Positions 17,780-26,884 of a stretch of DNA of 36,083 nucleotides are shown here, piece by piece. The stretch covers positions 1-36,083 of the forward strand of contig JAFYKQ010000129.1 of NCBI GenBank assembly GCA_017537565.1, read 5' to 3'. Position numbers and translations under genes: made by a program. The notes below the pieces were generated by a model. The model did not search any database. It had not been told where the DNA came from and saw only the letters and a program-made list of their open reading frames with translations. How positions within the stretch are numbered: position 1 is the stretch's first letter; the number at the start of each line of letters is the position of its first letter. Source of the DNA: Flavobacteriales bacterium. GTDB taxonomy: Bacteria; Bacteroidota; Bacteroidia; Flavobacteriales; UBA1820.

Positions 17780-17827
17780 ATGGGTTAAAAAAGAAATAAT
17801 AAATAGAACTCTAATACGATAGAAGTT

Positions 17828-20641
17828 ATGACAAAGTTAAGAAGAACATTACTCGTAGCTGTATCTATGCTCTTTGGCACAATGATGTGTTATGCTCAAG
17901 AGGATTTCAGCTACAATCCCACAGCTCCACTACCTGTGAGCGATCAAATCAAGGTAGGTAAACTTAAAAACGGGCTTACTTACTACATTCGCAAGAATTC
18001 TCTACCAGAAAACAAGGTAGAGTTGCGACTGGTAGTCAATGCGGGTTCTGTACTTGAGAACGATGACCAGAGAGGTCTTGCTCACTTTACAGAACATATG
18101 GCATTTAATGGTACACGTGATTTCCCAGGCAATGCCATCATAGACCGTCTGGAAGAGATAGGTGTACGTTTTGGTGCAGACCTTAACGCTTATACTTCGT
18201 TTGACGAGACGGTGTATATGTTGCCTGTTCCAAAAGAACATCTGGATCTAGGACTTTCGGTGTTGGTAAACTGGGCTTTCTATCTCAATATGACAGATGA
18301 GGATATAGACGGCGAACGCGGTGTGATACTGGAAGAATTGCGTCTGGGTCGTGGTGCCAGCGAACGCCTGTCTGAAAAATATTTCCCAGTGCTATTGGGT
18401 GGAAGTAAATACCCAGAGCGTATGCCTATAGGTAAAGAGGAGGTCATAAAGAATTTCCCATATGAAACCATTCGCAGTTTCTATGACAACTGGTACCGTC
18501 CAGATAACGTAGCTGTGATAGTAGTGGGTGATATGAATCCAGACGAGGTCGAAGCCAAAATCAAGGCTCTGTTTGGTAAGGAAAAGAACCCACGCAAGGC
18601 TCCTGAACGCAAGGAAGAAGTTATCCCTTCTTTCAAAGGCTCAAAGGCTATCGTTGTTACAGACCGCGAAATGCCTACTACACAGTTGCAGGTAATATTC
18701 CGTGTAGGTGAAGAAGTAGACAAGACACAGGGAGATTACATAGAAGGCATAGAGGCAGGACTATATGGAGAGATGTTGAGTGCACGTCTACAGGAAATAG
18801 TACGTAAACCAGGTGCTCCATTTATGTATGCAGGTGCAGATTACAGCACACTGTTGCGTTGTACCAAAGCATTCAGCACTGTTGCTATATGTGCTCCTGG
18901 TGGGGCACAGGCGGCATTTAAGTGTCTTCAGACAGAGGCTCAGCGTGCCAAACTATATGGTTTTACACAGGGAGAACTGGACCGTGCCAAAGCTGCTGTA
19001 TTGAGCCGTTTTGAGCAGAGCTATTCAAACCGCGAAAAGATGCTCTCTTCACAGCACGTAGGTGAACTACAACGCAATTTCCTAATAGGAGAGTCTATCC
19101 CAGGTATAGAATATGAATATGCACTTATCAAGGCTGCTTTGCCAGGTATCACACTGGAAAAAGTAAACTCTTATGGAGATAAACTCATCACACTGGACAA
19201 TCGCGTGGTGATGGTTATGGGACCAGAAGGTCTGCCTTATCCTAGTGAGAAAGAATTGCTTGACATATTTGCAGCGGTAGATGCAGATAAATCTATCAAA
19301 CCTTACCAGGAGAAAATGACTGTAAAACAGCTTATGGATAAAACTCCTGTGGCAGGCAAGGTAGTGGCTGAAAAAACATATGATAAATCTGGTGTAGTAG
19401 AATGGACTCTTTCCAATGGAGCTACCGTATATCTTAAACCTACTACATTTAAGGCCGATGAAATCATTATGTCTGCATCTAGTAAAGGTGGACGTAGCCT
19501 GTATGAAGCTGCCGATGACCGCAATATACGTTTTGCTACACAGATACTATCACAAAGTGGTATAAACGGTATCTCGGCTACCGACCTATCCAAATTCCTT
19601 ACAGGTAAAAATGTACGTATATCTCCTTCTATCGGTGCCTACACAGAAACATTAAATGGACAGTATGTGAAAAAAGATGCTAAGACAGCATTTGAACTTA
19701 TGTATCTGTATTTCACTGCTCCATATTTCTCACAGGAGGCATTTGACCTGTTTGTGAAAAATGGTAAGGCTCGTGCGGCACTGCTTATGGAAGACCCAGA
19801 GGCTTATTTCTCATATAAGACTACCGAATTCCTTGCAAATGGCAACCCTCGTGCACTTAACACTCCTCTTGCTGCAGACTATGACGGTATAGACTTGAAA
19901 CGTGTAGAAGAAATCTACCGCGAACGTTTTGCAGGAGCAGATGACTTTAATTTCTACTTTGTGGGTAGCTTTACACTTGATGAGATACGTCCATATATAG
20001 AGACATATATAGCTTCGCTTCCTGCCAAAGGAGTCAAGGAAAACTATAAGGACATAACATCTACATACCCTGCTGGTAAAACAGAAAAAGTATTTAACAA
20101 GGGTGTAGATGCCAAAGCCAATGTGAGATTTGTATTTAACAAGACCGATGTTAAATATGACCGCAAGACTGCGTTTGATTTCAGTATCTTCTCGTCTATA
20201 CTTTCTACACGTCTTCTTAAATCATTGCGTGAAGAGATGGGAGGTACATATTCGGTAGGAGCTCGTGGTACTGCATACTGGCAGCCAAAAGATGAAGCAG
20301 AATTCATTATAGCTTTCTCTTCAAACGTAGAAAAATACACAGAACTATATGAGCGTGCTATAAGCGACCTTAAAGAACTGTATGCAAACGGCCCTACCGA
20401 TGAAGAAGTAGCTGCCAAAAAAGAACAGAACTCACTACAATGGATAGAACAAACCAAAACCAACAGATATTGGTTGTCTATACTATCTGGTGCAGTGAAC
20501 CAAGGTCTTTCCCCCGATGAAGCCCTTAAAACCAAAGACTATATAGATGGTCTTAATGCAGGCGATGTTAAAGCTGCTGGACAGAAATATCTAGATCCAG
20601 AAGAGTGGATACGTATCATATGCTTGCCAGAGAAAAAGTAA
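17828..20641 (+). CDS. Exported M16-family zinc metallopeptidase
   Basis: This 937-residue protein begins with a signal peptide (cut near MMCYAQ) and has the two-half architecture of M16 (pitrilysin/PqqL-like) peptidases. The inverted zinc motif HFTEH at residues 86-90 (His86 and His90 as ligands, Glu89 catalytic) and the distal acidic ligand in VILEELRLGR (around Glu169) are in the N-terminal half. The second half starts near residue 520 (VVEWTLSNGATVYLKPT) and lacks the zinc motif, as normal for the non-catalytic half that closes the chamber. The same arrangement occurs in exported peptidases of Porphyromonas. It probably degrades peptides in the periplasm. Codon use is more ATC-rich for Ile than in its neighbours, which suggests high expression. 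Confidence 0.93.
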   Translation: MTKLRRTLLVAVSMLFGTMMCYAQEDFSYNPTAPLPVSDQIKVGKLKNGLTYYIRKNSLPENKVELRLVVNAGSVLENDDQRGLAHFTEHMAFNGTRDFPGNAIIDRLEEIGVRFGADLNAYTSFDETVYMLPVPKEHLDLGLSVLVNWAFYLNMTDEDIDGERGVILEELRLGRGASERLSEKYFPVLLGGSKYPERMPIGKEEVIKNFPYETIRSFYDNWYRPDNVAVIVVGDMNPDEVEAKIKALFGKEKNPRKAPERKEEVIPSFKGSKAIVVTDREMPTTQLQVIFRVGEEVDKTQGDYIEGIEAGLYGEMLSARLQEIVRKPGAPFMYAGADYSTLLRCTKAFSTVAICAPGGAQAAFKCLQTEAQRAKLYGFTQGELDRAKAAVLSRFEQSYSNREKMLSSQHVGELQRNFLIGESIPGIEYEYALIKAALPGITLEKVNSYGDKLITLDNRVVMVMGPEGLPYPSEKELLDIFAAVDADKSIKPYQEKMTVKQLMDKTPVAGKVVAEKTYDKSGVVEWTLSNGATVYLKPTTFKADEIIMSASSKGGRSLYEAADDRNIRFATQILSQSGINGISATDLSKFLTGKNVRISPSIGAYTETLNGQYVKKDAKTAFELMYLYFTAPYFSQEAFDLFVKNGKARAALLMEDPEAYFSYKTTEFLANGNPRALNTPLAADYDGIDLKRVEEIYRERFAGADDFNFYFVGSFTLDEIRPYIETYIASLPAKGVKENYKDITSTYPAGKTEKVFNKGVDAKANVRFVFNKTDVKYDRKTAFDFSIFSSILSTRLLKSLREEMGGTYSVGARGTAYWQPKDEAEFIIAFSSNVEKYTELYERAISDLKELYANGPTDEEVAAKKEQNSLQWIEQTKTNRYWLSILSGAVNQGLSPDEALKTKDYIDGLNAGDVKAAGQKYLDPEEWIRIICLPEKK

Positions 20642-20673
20642 TTCTTTTTCATTTTTTGATATAATATATGATA

Positions 20674-20701
20674 ATCGGGGAGTCGAAATCGGCTCCCCGA
20701 T
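20674..20701. terminator. Bidirectional terminator between the M16 and porN genes
   Basis: A 12-bp stem with an AAAU loop (arm ATCGGGGAGTCG, one G-U pair) lies between convergent genes. The T runs beside it are interrupted (TATTATTT on the plus side), so termination may be less tight than at other terminators here. Confidence 0.7.
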
Positions 20702-20706
20702 ATTAT

Positions 20707-21609
20707 TTAATACACCCACATATTCATCTCAAAGGCACGTATCATCTCTTTTATACGCTCCCCTTCGCGTAATTGAAACAGGGCATTGGCACGTAGGTAG
20801 TCCTCTATGGCACGGTCGGCATACATATTTTCTTCTTTATAAATGATAGAGGAAAACCTACGGGCAGTGAGAATATCGTCATAGGATATATTCTGTGCAG
20901 CATTGGAGGGGTTAAAGGCAGGATAACTGTCCAGTTCCTTGCGAGCATCGGGATACCATATCCAGAACAGTGCCACCATATCATCATCGCCTGCTTTTAC
21001 TCCGCTTGCGTCGCGGCTGTAAGGAGCTATTCCCAGCAGTCTATAACGCAATTCACTATGCCGTTTATCAAAATACCACATGCCTTTTATGCGGTACTGT
21101 GTAACCATATCTGGGGTAACGCTGTATGTTATGGTATCGGCAGCGGTAAGGGTTTCTCCATCTGCCAATCTATCCATAGCATACTGATCTATGCCCTTCA
21201 TTTCTAGTCTGGACGATACTTCGTTTGTAGAGAGAGGATTTTTAAAATACTCGTCATCATAGACCTGTGTTATACGTCCTTCCATTATAGCATCTTTAAG
21301 CACGGCAAACATACTCTTACGCACAGGTGCCATCTTTTCATCACTGGGGAAGTAAAGTGGTAGGTTTACCTTTTGGTCCAGGTCTATCGTTTCATAGACT
21401 ATGACGCTCCACATCACATCACGAGGTTCTGTGTAAGGGTATTTGACGGGGACATTACTCGTGTCGGTGATAGAGGAACTGTAAGACTCGTGATATTCTG
21501 TGGGTGTTGTAGCGTTGAGAATAGAAACGCTACGGGACTGGGCATGTATGTGTGGTGATAGGCATAGAGCTATACACCAAGTGGTGAAAAATAATTCTTT
21601 CATAGCCAT
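20707..21609 (-). CDS. porN: Type IX secretion ring protein PorN/GldN
   Basis: This 300-residue exported protein is the PorN/GldN subunit of the periplasmic ring that, with PorK, sits under the outer membrane in type IX secretion. A signal peptide ends near HIHAQ. The family core is present: PYTEPRDVMWSVIVYETID, then NLPLYFP, ITQVYDDEYF, and the conserved MVALFWIWYPDARKEL and DILTARRFSSIIYKEEN segments. It is last in the operon, 3 bp after the porM stop. P. gingivalis PorN is slightly longer, chiefly at the N-terminus. ATGs at 21609 and 21603 both fit; the first overlaps the short gap to porM. Confidence 0.9.
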   Translation of the reverse strand: MAMKELFFTTWCIALCLSPHIHAQSRSVSILNATTPTEYHESYSSSITDTSNVPVKYPYTEPRDVMWSVIVYETIDLDQKVNLPLYFPSDEKMAPVRKSMFAVLKDAIMEGRITQVYDDEYFKNPLSTNEVSSRLEMKGIDQYAMDRLADGETLTAADTITYSVTPDMVTQYRIKGMWYFDKRHSELRYRLLGIAPYSRDASGVKAGDDDMVALFWIWYPDARKELDSYPAFNPSNAAQNISYDDILTARRFSSIIYKEENMYADRAIEDYLRANALFQLREGERIKEMIRAFEMNMWVY

Positions 21610-21612
21610 CTA

Positions 21613-23175
21613 TCACATAAGGGTTATCACTATGGGAGAGGGTTCTTTCTGTGGGATTTTACTGGGCTTATCAAACGAATACTTGATGTCTCGTATGACC
21701 ACCTCACTACCGGCAGGAGCATTTGTTATGGCACTGGCAGCCTGTGGGGAAAATCTATCGCCCGATACTTGATATGATGGTCGTCCAGGGATTTTGACAG
21801 TAAAGCCTGTAACGGTGAGCGGTATATCAAATTCAAAATCGGGATAACTTACCTCTACACGATTCTGCACCAATGTGTTTTTGTTTATACGCAGGTTGTT
21901 CTGTCCACGTATCTGTCCCACGGGAGCAGGGACGTTCTTTATGCGGAATTCCTGTGAGGGAAATGTCTGCATCGTTCCATCGGCCATACGTGCAGACGGG
22001 GTATAACGTGCAGTGCGACCTTGTACAGATGAAGGGTCTATGATGTATTTCCCAGCACCCAATGAGCGTACCCCCGGCCCCGATAGCGATACCGCCCCAG
22101 CCGATACACCTGGGATAGATATACTCACAGGATTGTCTATGCCCCTATACAGCACGTTCATACGGGTGGGAGAGATAACCGCCATAGGAGCAGTAACGTC
22201 ATACTTCCCCTCAAATGGGAAATCTTTTGTCTCGCCGTCATCTGTGCGTATGCGTATGTATCCACTCCAATTTTTTTCTCCTGTTGATGAGGTAGGGATA
22301 GAGATAATCCCTCGCCCGTCCTCGACTGGCATCTTCTGTCCATCATTTAGGAAGACTTCTGGAGACTGGGTGTTGTCATATGCTGCCAGTATTACTTGGG
22401 CCTTGAATGGACTGCCGGCCATTATGGTGGTTGCCTGTGGAATGACCATAGCTGTGAGAGTATTGGGTACCAGTAGTGCGTCTTGTGTGGAGGAGGAAAG
22501 CATCTGTGTGAGGAGTTCTTCCTGTGTGGAGCGTATGCGGGATTGGTATTGTGATATGAATGCCAATGCCGCCGCCAATGGATAAGCCGAAAAACGTTCC
22601 TTAATCCACTCTATCGTTACATCGTCTCGTTTTACTGGTGAGGTCGAAAAATCTACGTTTATCATCGATAGCAGATGTTCATCACTGGTCATAGATGATA
22701 TAAGACGACGGTATGAATCCATCATACGTGTAAATTCTGCTCCCTTACCTTTGCTTAAATCACCGCCTGGGAAAAAGAACTCTCCTGCTATGGCGGTAGA
22801 TGATAGTTCATCTATGTCGTCTATCTGTGAGGGAATGACATCGCTACCTTCTGGTATGACGCGAGCCATACGCAACATTTCTACTTTATAGCCTTGTAGG
22901 GTGTTAAAAAAACTATCGGCAGCATCACATAGAGCGGTAGCATTCTCTAGTATGCTACCGTATTTTACAGGATTGTTACGGGCTTTGGTAGAGATGTCGG
23001 CATATAAAGACCGGTTTTTATTCTCTATCTGTGATGTGGTGGAAGACATAGTACGTTCAAAACTCCAAAAGGCTCCCAGGACATCTATCGATACATTGAG
23101 TGCAAGCATAGCCATAAGCACCAGATACATCATATTTATCATCTTCTGTCTGGGAGAATTTGCAGAAAGAGCCAT
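21613..23175 (-). CDS. porM: Type IX secretion motor subunit PorM/GldM
   Basis: This 520-residue protein is the periplasmic shaft of the T9SS motor. It has one N-terminal membrane segment (MINMMYLVLMAMLALNVS, about residues 12-33), then a helical region and a series of beta-rich domains running to the C-terminus, which contacts the PorK/N ring. Length is close to P. gingivalis PorM. The segments NNLRINKNTLVQ and VTGFTVKIPGRPSYQVSGDRF are typical of the last domains of the family. It works with PorL in proton-driven rotation. A 53-bp gap with a 9-bp direct repeat (AATAGTTTA, 23179 and 23207) separates it from porL. Confidence 0.93.
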   Translation of the reverse strand: MALSANSPRQKMINMMYLVLMAMLALNVSIDVLGAFWSFERTMSSTTSQIENKNRSLYADISTKARNNPVKYGSILENATALCDAADSFFNTLQGYKVEMLRMARVIPEGSDVIPSQIDDIDELSSTAIAGEFFFPGGDLSKGKGAEFTRMMDSYRRLISSMTSDEHLLSMINVDFSTSPVKRDDVTIEWIKERFSAYPLAAALAFISQYQSRIRSTQEELLTQMLSSSTQDALLVPNTLTAMVIPQATTIMAGSPFKAQVILAAYDNTQSPEVFLNDGQKMPVEDGRGIISIPTSSTGEKNWSGYIRIRTDDGETKDFPFEGKYDVTAPMAVISPTRMNVLYRGIDNPVSISIPGVSAGAVSLSGPGVRSLGAGKYIIDPSSVQGRTARYTPSARMADGTMQTFPSQEFRIKNVPAPVGQIRGQNNLRINKNTLVQNRVEVSYPDFEFDIPLTVTGFTVKIPGRPSYQVSGDRFSPQAASAITNAPAGSEVVIRDIKYSFDKPSKIPQKEPSPIVITLM

Positions 23176-23228
23176 ATCAATAGTTTAGGTTAAGAGTTAA
23201 GTGTAAAATAGTTTAAGTGGAACCATCA

Positions 23229-23918
23229 TTACTTGTGAGGCTGGTTCATGGCGGTGAGAACATTGCCGTATATGCTGCCCAATGTTTCTAGGTTTTGGGC
23301 AAGACGTTCTATGCTACCACTTACACGGGTAGAGCTTTCGGCTACGCGTTGCATAGTAGAGCTGATGGTACGTATATGTCCTTCCTGGTGTGACATTTGC
23401 TCTATGTGAGAACTGTAAATACGGTTGAGTTGTTTCAGGTTTTCTGTTGCCGATGACATTTGTGAGCAGTAGGCGGCATTGGCATCTTTTACCGTAGATA
23501 GAGATGATATAGAACGAGCCTCCTGTGACAGTCGATTCAGTCCCTCGGCCAAGCGTTCCATCATAGGTACGTCTATGCCTGCACGGGACATCATCTGGTC
23601 CAGTTTGCTGGATAGGGATACATCGGTGGGTGTCTCGCGGGTATGTGGTGTGGTAACAGGAGTATCACCTTTCTCCCCATTTACAAGGGCAGGAAAGACT
23701 TTCTCCCAGTGATAATCATAGCCTATGGGGTCTATGGCTGTAATGGCAAACAATAAGGCTTCAGACAGCATACCTATCCCTATTATAAGGTCGCCGTATG
23801 GTAGGTGCAAGATTTTGAACATAGCGCCTATGATTACTACCGAAGCCCCTAGGTTATAGGCCACATTCACAAACTTCTTCCAAGTTCTCGATGCTAGAAA
23901 TGATGTATTCTCTTTCAT
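23229..23918 (-). CDS. porL: Type IX secretion motor subunit PorL/GldL
   Basis: This 229-residue inner-membrane protein carries the two transmembrane helices of the T9SS proton motor: VAYNLGASVVIIGAMFKILHLP (about 19-40) and IIGIGMLSEALLFAITAIDP (about 45-64). Family-critical charged residues are kept, including Lys35 and Glu53 in the membrane part. The C-terminal cytoplasmic tail is predicted coiled coil and is short: P. gingivalis PorL is about 309 residues, so this one lacks some of the tail. It starts 12 bp after porK. The truncation is at the variable end, so the motor should still work. Confidence 0.92.
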   Translation of the reverse strand: MKENTSFLASRTWKKFVNVAYNLGASVVIIGAMFKILHLPYGDLIIGIGMLSEALLFAITAIDPIGYDYHWEKVFPALVNGEKGDTPVTTPHTRETPTDVSLSSKLDQMMSRAGIDVPMMERLAEGLNRLSQEARSISSLSTVKDANAAYCSQMSSATENLKQLNRIYSSHIEQMSHQEGHIRTISSTMQRVAESSTRVSGSIERLAQNLETLGSIYGNVLTAMNQPHK

Positions 23919-23930
23919 AGTATGTCGTTT

Positions 23931-25310
23931 TTAAGGTTTGCGGTTTTTGCCTACTCCTATTTCTGGACAGTCCTGTACGGTACGGAATCCTATGTAACTA
24001 CGGGCAGAATCCCTGTGTTCATAGTCGCGAGTACCTATTTGTAGAAAGAGAGCCACATCTTTCCAAGAGCCTCCCTTTATGACCTTGTGATGGTTGTTTT
24101 CCAGGGTGTAAGTAGGGTTGAGTGATGATACAAATGATGTGCTGGACGGTTCGTATGATGATAAAGTCCATTCGGCGACGTTACCAGCCATACAGTATAG
24201 TCCATAAGCATTGGGGGTAAATGAACGTACTGGAGAGGTCATATATACTCCGTCTGCCATATAGTTACCTCTCATAGGTTTGAAATTGGCTAGGAAACAA
24301 CCGCGAGAATCCATCGTGGAAGGCCCTCCCCAAGGGTATGGAGATTGGTTGAGTCCACCACGGGCAGCATATTCCCATTCGGCCTCGGTAGGTAGGCGGA
24401 AGGGCGGTACGGGGGGCTCGCCTCGTGAGCGTTGGTAGGCATTCTTTTTCTGTGTCCGCCAATGACAGAAAGCCATAGCCTGTTGCCACGTTATGCCCAC
24501 TACAGGATAGTCGTCATATGCAGGAGATTCAAAATATGTCTGCATAGAGGGTAGATTATAGGAATATATGAAATCCCGTACCCATACGGTGGTGTCGGGA
24601 TATACGGCTATGTTATGTGTCTGCATAAAGTCTTCTATTCTGCCATTGCTAGAATGTGCAGCACGGTTTTCGTCTATGGACACATAGGTGTATATGAGTT
24701 GGCGGGTGTCAATCCTGTCTTCCAGTTCTGCCGAAAGACGGGACTCTATGGGTAGTAGCATACCGTCCCTCACCTCTACGCAATAGATATCCTGCTGTTC
24801 ACGTCCCCAGTTAAGAGGTCGGCTCCAGTCTAGTCTTCGTCCTTTATTGGGGGCATTGGGGTTAAGAGAGCCGTATGTACGCATCATATATTCGTGATAA
24901 GGACTTTCGTCTTCACTGGGAGATATGTAGCGGTAGTAGCCTATACCTTCGTCACTATCGGCTCCTAGTTCGGCGGCTTTTTGTGCCAGACGTGCACGGA
25001 AGATGGAATCACGTACCCAATAGACAAATTCGCGGTATTGGTTATTGGTGATTTCGGCCTGGTCCATATAGAACGAAGCAACTGTCACGGTTTTAAGTTG
25101 CCCGTCCAGAGCCGATGAAGGGTCATATGAAGCATTGCCCATAATGTATGAACCAGCGTCAATTTTTACCATACCCAGTGGTCTGTCTTGCTGCCAGCCC
25201 TTGCCACGAGAACGCACTCCAGTAAGTTCTCCCTTGTCTGGGCTATGTGCCGTAAAACAAGAACACATTACAAGTGAGGAAAAGCATAATGTGATTATAG
25301 TGAGTTTCAT
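23931..25310 (-). CDS. porK: Type IX secretion ring lipoprotein PorK/GldK
   Basis: This 459-residue lipoprotein forms the outer-membrane-associated ring with PorN. The signal peptide ends in VMCSC; Cys18 with Ser before it is the likelier lipidation site, though Cys16 is also possible. The bulk is a formylglycine-generating-enzyme/sulfatase-modifying fold (KIDAGSYIMGNASYD, ITNNQYREFVYWVRD, PVVGITWQQAMAFCHWRT, RLPTEAEWEYAARGG, YCMAGNVAEWTLSSYEP, VIKGGSWKD), used structurally in PorK. It begins 26 bp after porP. The order and spacing match the P. gingivalis operon. Confidence 0.93.
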   Translation of the reverse strand: MKLTIITLCFSSLVMCSCFTAHSPDKGELTGVRSRGKGWQQDRPLGMVKIDAGSYIMGNASYDPSSALDGQLKTVTVASFYMDQAEITNNQYREFVYWVRDSIFRARLAQKAAELGADSDEGIGYYRYISPSEDESPYHEYMMRTYGSLNPNAPNKGRRLDWSRPLNWGREQQDIYCVEVRDGMLLPIESRLSAELEDRIDTRQLIYTYVSIDENRAAHSSNGRIEDFMQTHNIAVYPDTTVWVRDFIYSYNLPSMQTYFESPAYDDYPVVGITWQQAMAFCHWRTQKKNAYQRSRGEPPVPPFRLPTEAEWEYAARGGLNQSPYPWGGPSTMDSRGCFLANFKPMRGNYMADGVYMTSPVRSFTPNAYGLYCMAGNVAEWTLSSYEPSSTSFVSSLNPTYTLENNHHKVIKGGSWKDVALFLQIGTRDYEHRDSARSYIGFRTVQDCPEIGVGKNRKP

Positions 25311-25336
25311 CTGTGATGTGATTTTTTAAGTGTGCG

Positions 25337-26272
25337 TTACAGGAATCGTACGTTATGAACGGTGTGAGTTGTGGGTAGCGTATCGTTCTTACGTTTCCTG
25401 TGTGATGGACGGTATATGAGAAGAATCTCGTGTGTGCCTCCTGTGGAAGAAGCTATCCCATATATCCTGCTCTGGTAGCAGTAGTTTAGTTGTAAATCTT
25501 TCCATATGTATCCCATATTTATCCCAAACGAATGTTCATTGCCATAGGAAAGACCTGCTATCAAGTGGTTCTTGATAACGGTGGAAAGATTGGCAGCATA
25601 GGAAAAACTGCTCATATCACTACCCAGCAATCCCGATGGGCATAGTTTTACATCTCGTCCAATCTCCCAACTGTATCCTCCCATAAGAAAAATGTGGTTC
25701 TTCTGTTCTAATGATAGTACATCTGTTATAGAATGAGAGAATTCTATACTGTGGATAGATGATAGGCCTATGTAGTAACGGCTACTCCATAGAGCTATAC
25801 CGGCACCTACTACTGGTGTGGTTGATGATGTCCTATCCAGTGGTATGTAAGGGTCATTGGGAGATGAGCTTATCCATTTGTTATCTACCCCTATCCTGCT
25901 GATGCCTCCCTTTATGCCCGCCGAAAGATATACCTTCCCCAGTGGCAGGCTGTAAGCATATCCTATGTTGATGTCTAGATGTGAAAAATTGCCTATGCGG
26001 TCATAGCTTATGGCAGTACTTCCTGCCCCGCGGGAAGAAAAAAGAGGCATACGTCCTATGATGGCAGCCGTCTGTGGGGCACCGTCTATACTGCTCCACA
26101 TGTTGCGGTATGTGGCGATGATTTCGCTGCGAGTATCAAGTGGAGCAAATGCCACGTTGTAATAGACCTTGTTATAATACCACTGGGAGAAATATGGGAT
26201 TTGCTGTGCTGTAACACGACATGCACATAGAAACGATAACGATAATGTAAAAAATAAAGCCAGATGTCTCAC
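25337..26272 (-). CDS. porP: Type IX secretion PorP/SprF-family outer-membrane protein
   Basis: This 311-residue protein is a PorP/SprF-type beta-barrel, which acts in T9SS assembly or in the display of secreted cargo. It has a signal peptide (ending CRVTAQ), QQIPYFSQWYYNKVYYNVAFAP directly after it, and a long series of amphipathic strands. The GTG at 26272 is the start: an in-frame stop lies five codons upstream and the signal peptide begins there. It leads the porPKLMN operon. No perfect TAnnTTTG box is seen in the 147 bp up to the tmRNA gene, so its promoter is unclear. Confidence 0.88.
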   Translation of the reverse strand: MRHLALFFTLSLSFLCACRVTAQQIPYFSQWYYNKVYYNVAFAPLDTRSEIIATYRNMWSSIDGAPQTAAIIGRMPLFSSRGAGSTAISYDRIGNFSHLDINIGYAYSLPLGKVYLSAGIKGGISRIGVDNKWISSSPNDPYIPLDRTSSTTPVVGAGIALWSSRYYIGLSSIHSIEFSHSITDVLSLEQKNHIFLMGGYSWEIGRDVKLCPSGLLGSDMSSFSYAANLSTVIKNHLIAGLSYGNEHSFGINMGYIWKDLQLNYCYQSRIYGIASSTGGTHEILLIYRPSHRKRKNDTLPTTHTVHNVRFL

Positions 26273-26397
26273 AGTGAAAATCTATGTTTTGTCTTGAAAT
26301 TACAACCAAAAATCTTATCGGGCTATATATTTTAGCATTAGTAGGAGTTAAAAATTGTTGAGTGAAAGAGGGGGCTGGTCACTATGAGAAAAAATCG

Positions 26398-26405
26398 TAT
26401 CTTTG
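26398..26405 (+). promoter_or_regulatory. -7 box of the tmRNA gene
   Basis: TATCTTTG matches TAnnTTTG and ends 15 bp before the mature 5' end, leaving a short leader that RNase P would remove. The -33 site is weak. Confidence 0.6.
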
Positions 26406-26419
26406 CAGGCAGAAACATA

Positions 26420-26822
26420 GGGGTCGGCATTGGCTTTGACAGCGAGACCGGTCGATATGTAAGCACGTAGAGCAGTGGGGGAGTGGCTCTTAAATCTCTT
26501 CCTCCGAAGTATAAACGGCGAAAATAACTACGCTCTTGCTGCCTAATCTCTCACAGAGAGACTAGAGCCTACGTCTGTTCAAGGAACAGAGGCGGGACAT
26601 CGCTCCGAAGCCACGTTTCACGGCGTTGGGACTAGCGGTGCCGAAAAGTGAAAACAAGCCTCCTGCCGACTGAGGGCAGAGGACTGAAATCTCAAATGCA
26701 GGGTAAGGCTGCCCTTATGGTGTTTGCGACATTAGGTAGCCCTGACAATCTCCCGCAAAATAAACGTGTAGAAAGCATAAAGGTCGCTCGTTTGGACCCG
26801 GGTTCGACTCCCGGCGGCTCCA
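26420..26822 (+). ncRNA. ssrA: Transfer-messenger RNA
   Basis: This one-piece tmRNA of about 403 nt rescues stalled ribosomes. The 5' end GGGGTCG pairs with CGGCTCC near the 3' end to make the acceptor stem (seven pairs, two of them G-U). The T arm reads GACCCGGGTTCGACTCCCGG. The tag frame starts with GGC at 26517 and encodes GENNYALAA followed by TAA at 26544-26546. The tag is identical to the P. gingivalis tag as I recall it, which supports placement near Porphyromonas. After the discriminator A at 26822 the genome reads CAG, so the CCA end is not fully encoded. The gene is divergent from the porP operon. Confidence 0.96.
26517..26546 (+). other. tmRNA tag reading frame (GENNYALAA)
   Basis: Codons GGC GAA AAT AAC TAC GCT CTT, then GCT GCC TAA, give the degradation tag. 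The terminal ALAA is the usual recognition end for ClpXP-type proteases. Confidence 0.93.
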
Positions 26823-26835
26823 CAGGAATGACAAT

Positions 26836-26866
26836 AAAAACGGCACCCTCGAGGGTGCCGCTTTTT
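26836..26866. terminator. Bidirectional terminator between tmRNA and O-acetylhomoserine sulfhydrylase
   Basis: The perfect palindrome CGGCACCCTCGAGGGTGCCG is flanked by A5 and, one base on, T5. It ends both the tmRNA and the convergent metabolic gene. Its arms match the terminator at 29519-29549. Confidence 0.88.
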
Positions 26867-26884
26867 ATGTAAGTGTCATATTTT

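Noticed and set aside
23176-23228. Direct repeat AATAGTTTA in the porL-porM gap
   Set aside because: Nine bases repeated twice in a 53-bp AT-rich gap, with no promoter box or hairpin; it could be chance.
26273-26419. Promoter of the por operon
   Set aside because: No TAnnTTTG box at a usable distance from the porP start; only TAGATTTT very close to the start codon, which I do not consider reliable.
26648-26872. 74-residue plus-strand frame at the tmRNA
   Set aside because: It lies inside the tmRNA 3' half and the terminator, so the sequence is explained by the RNA.
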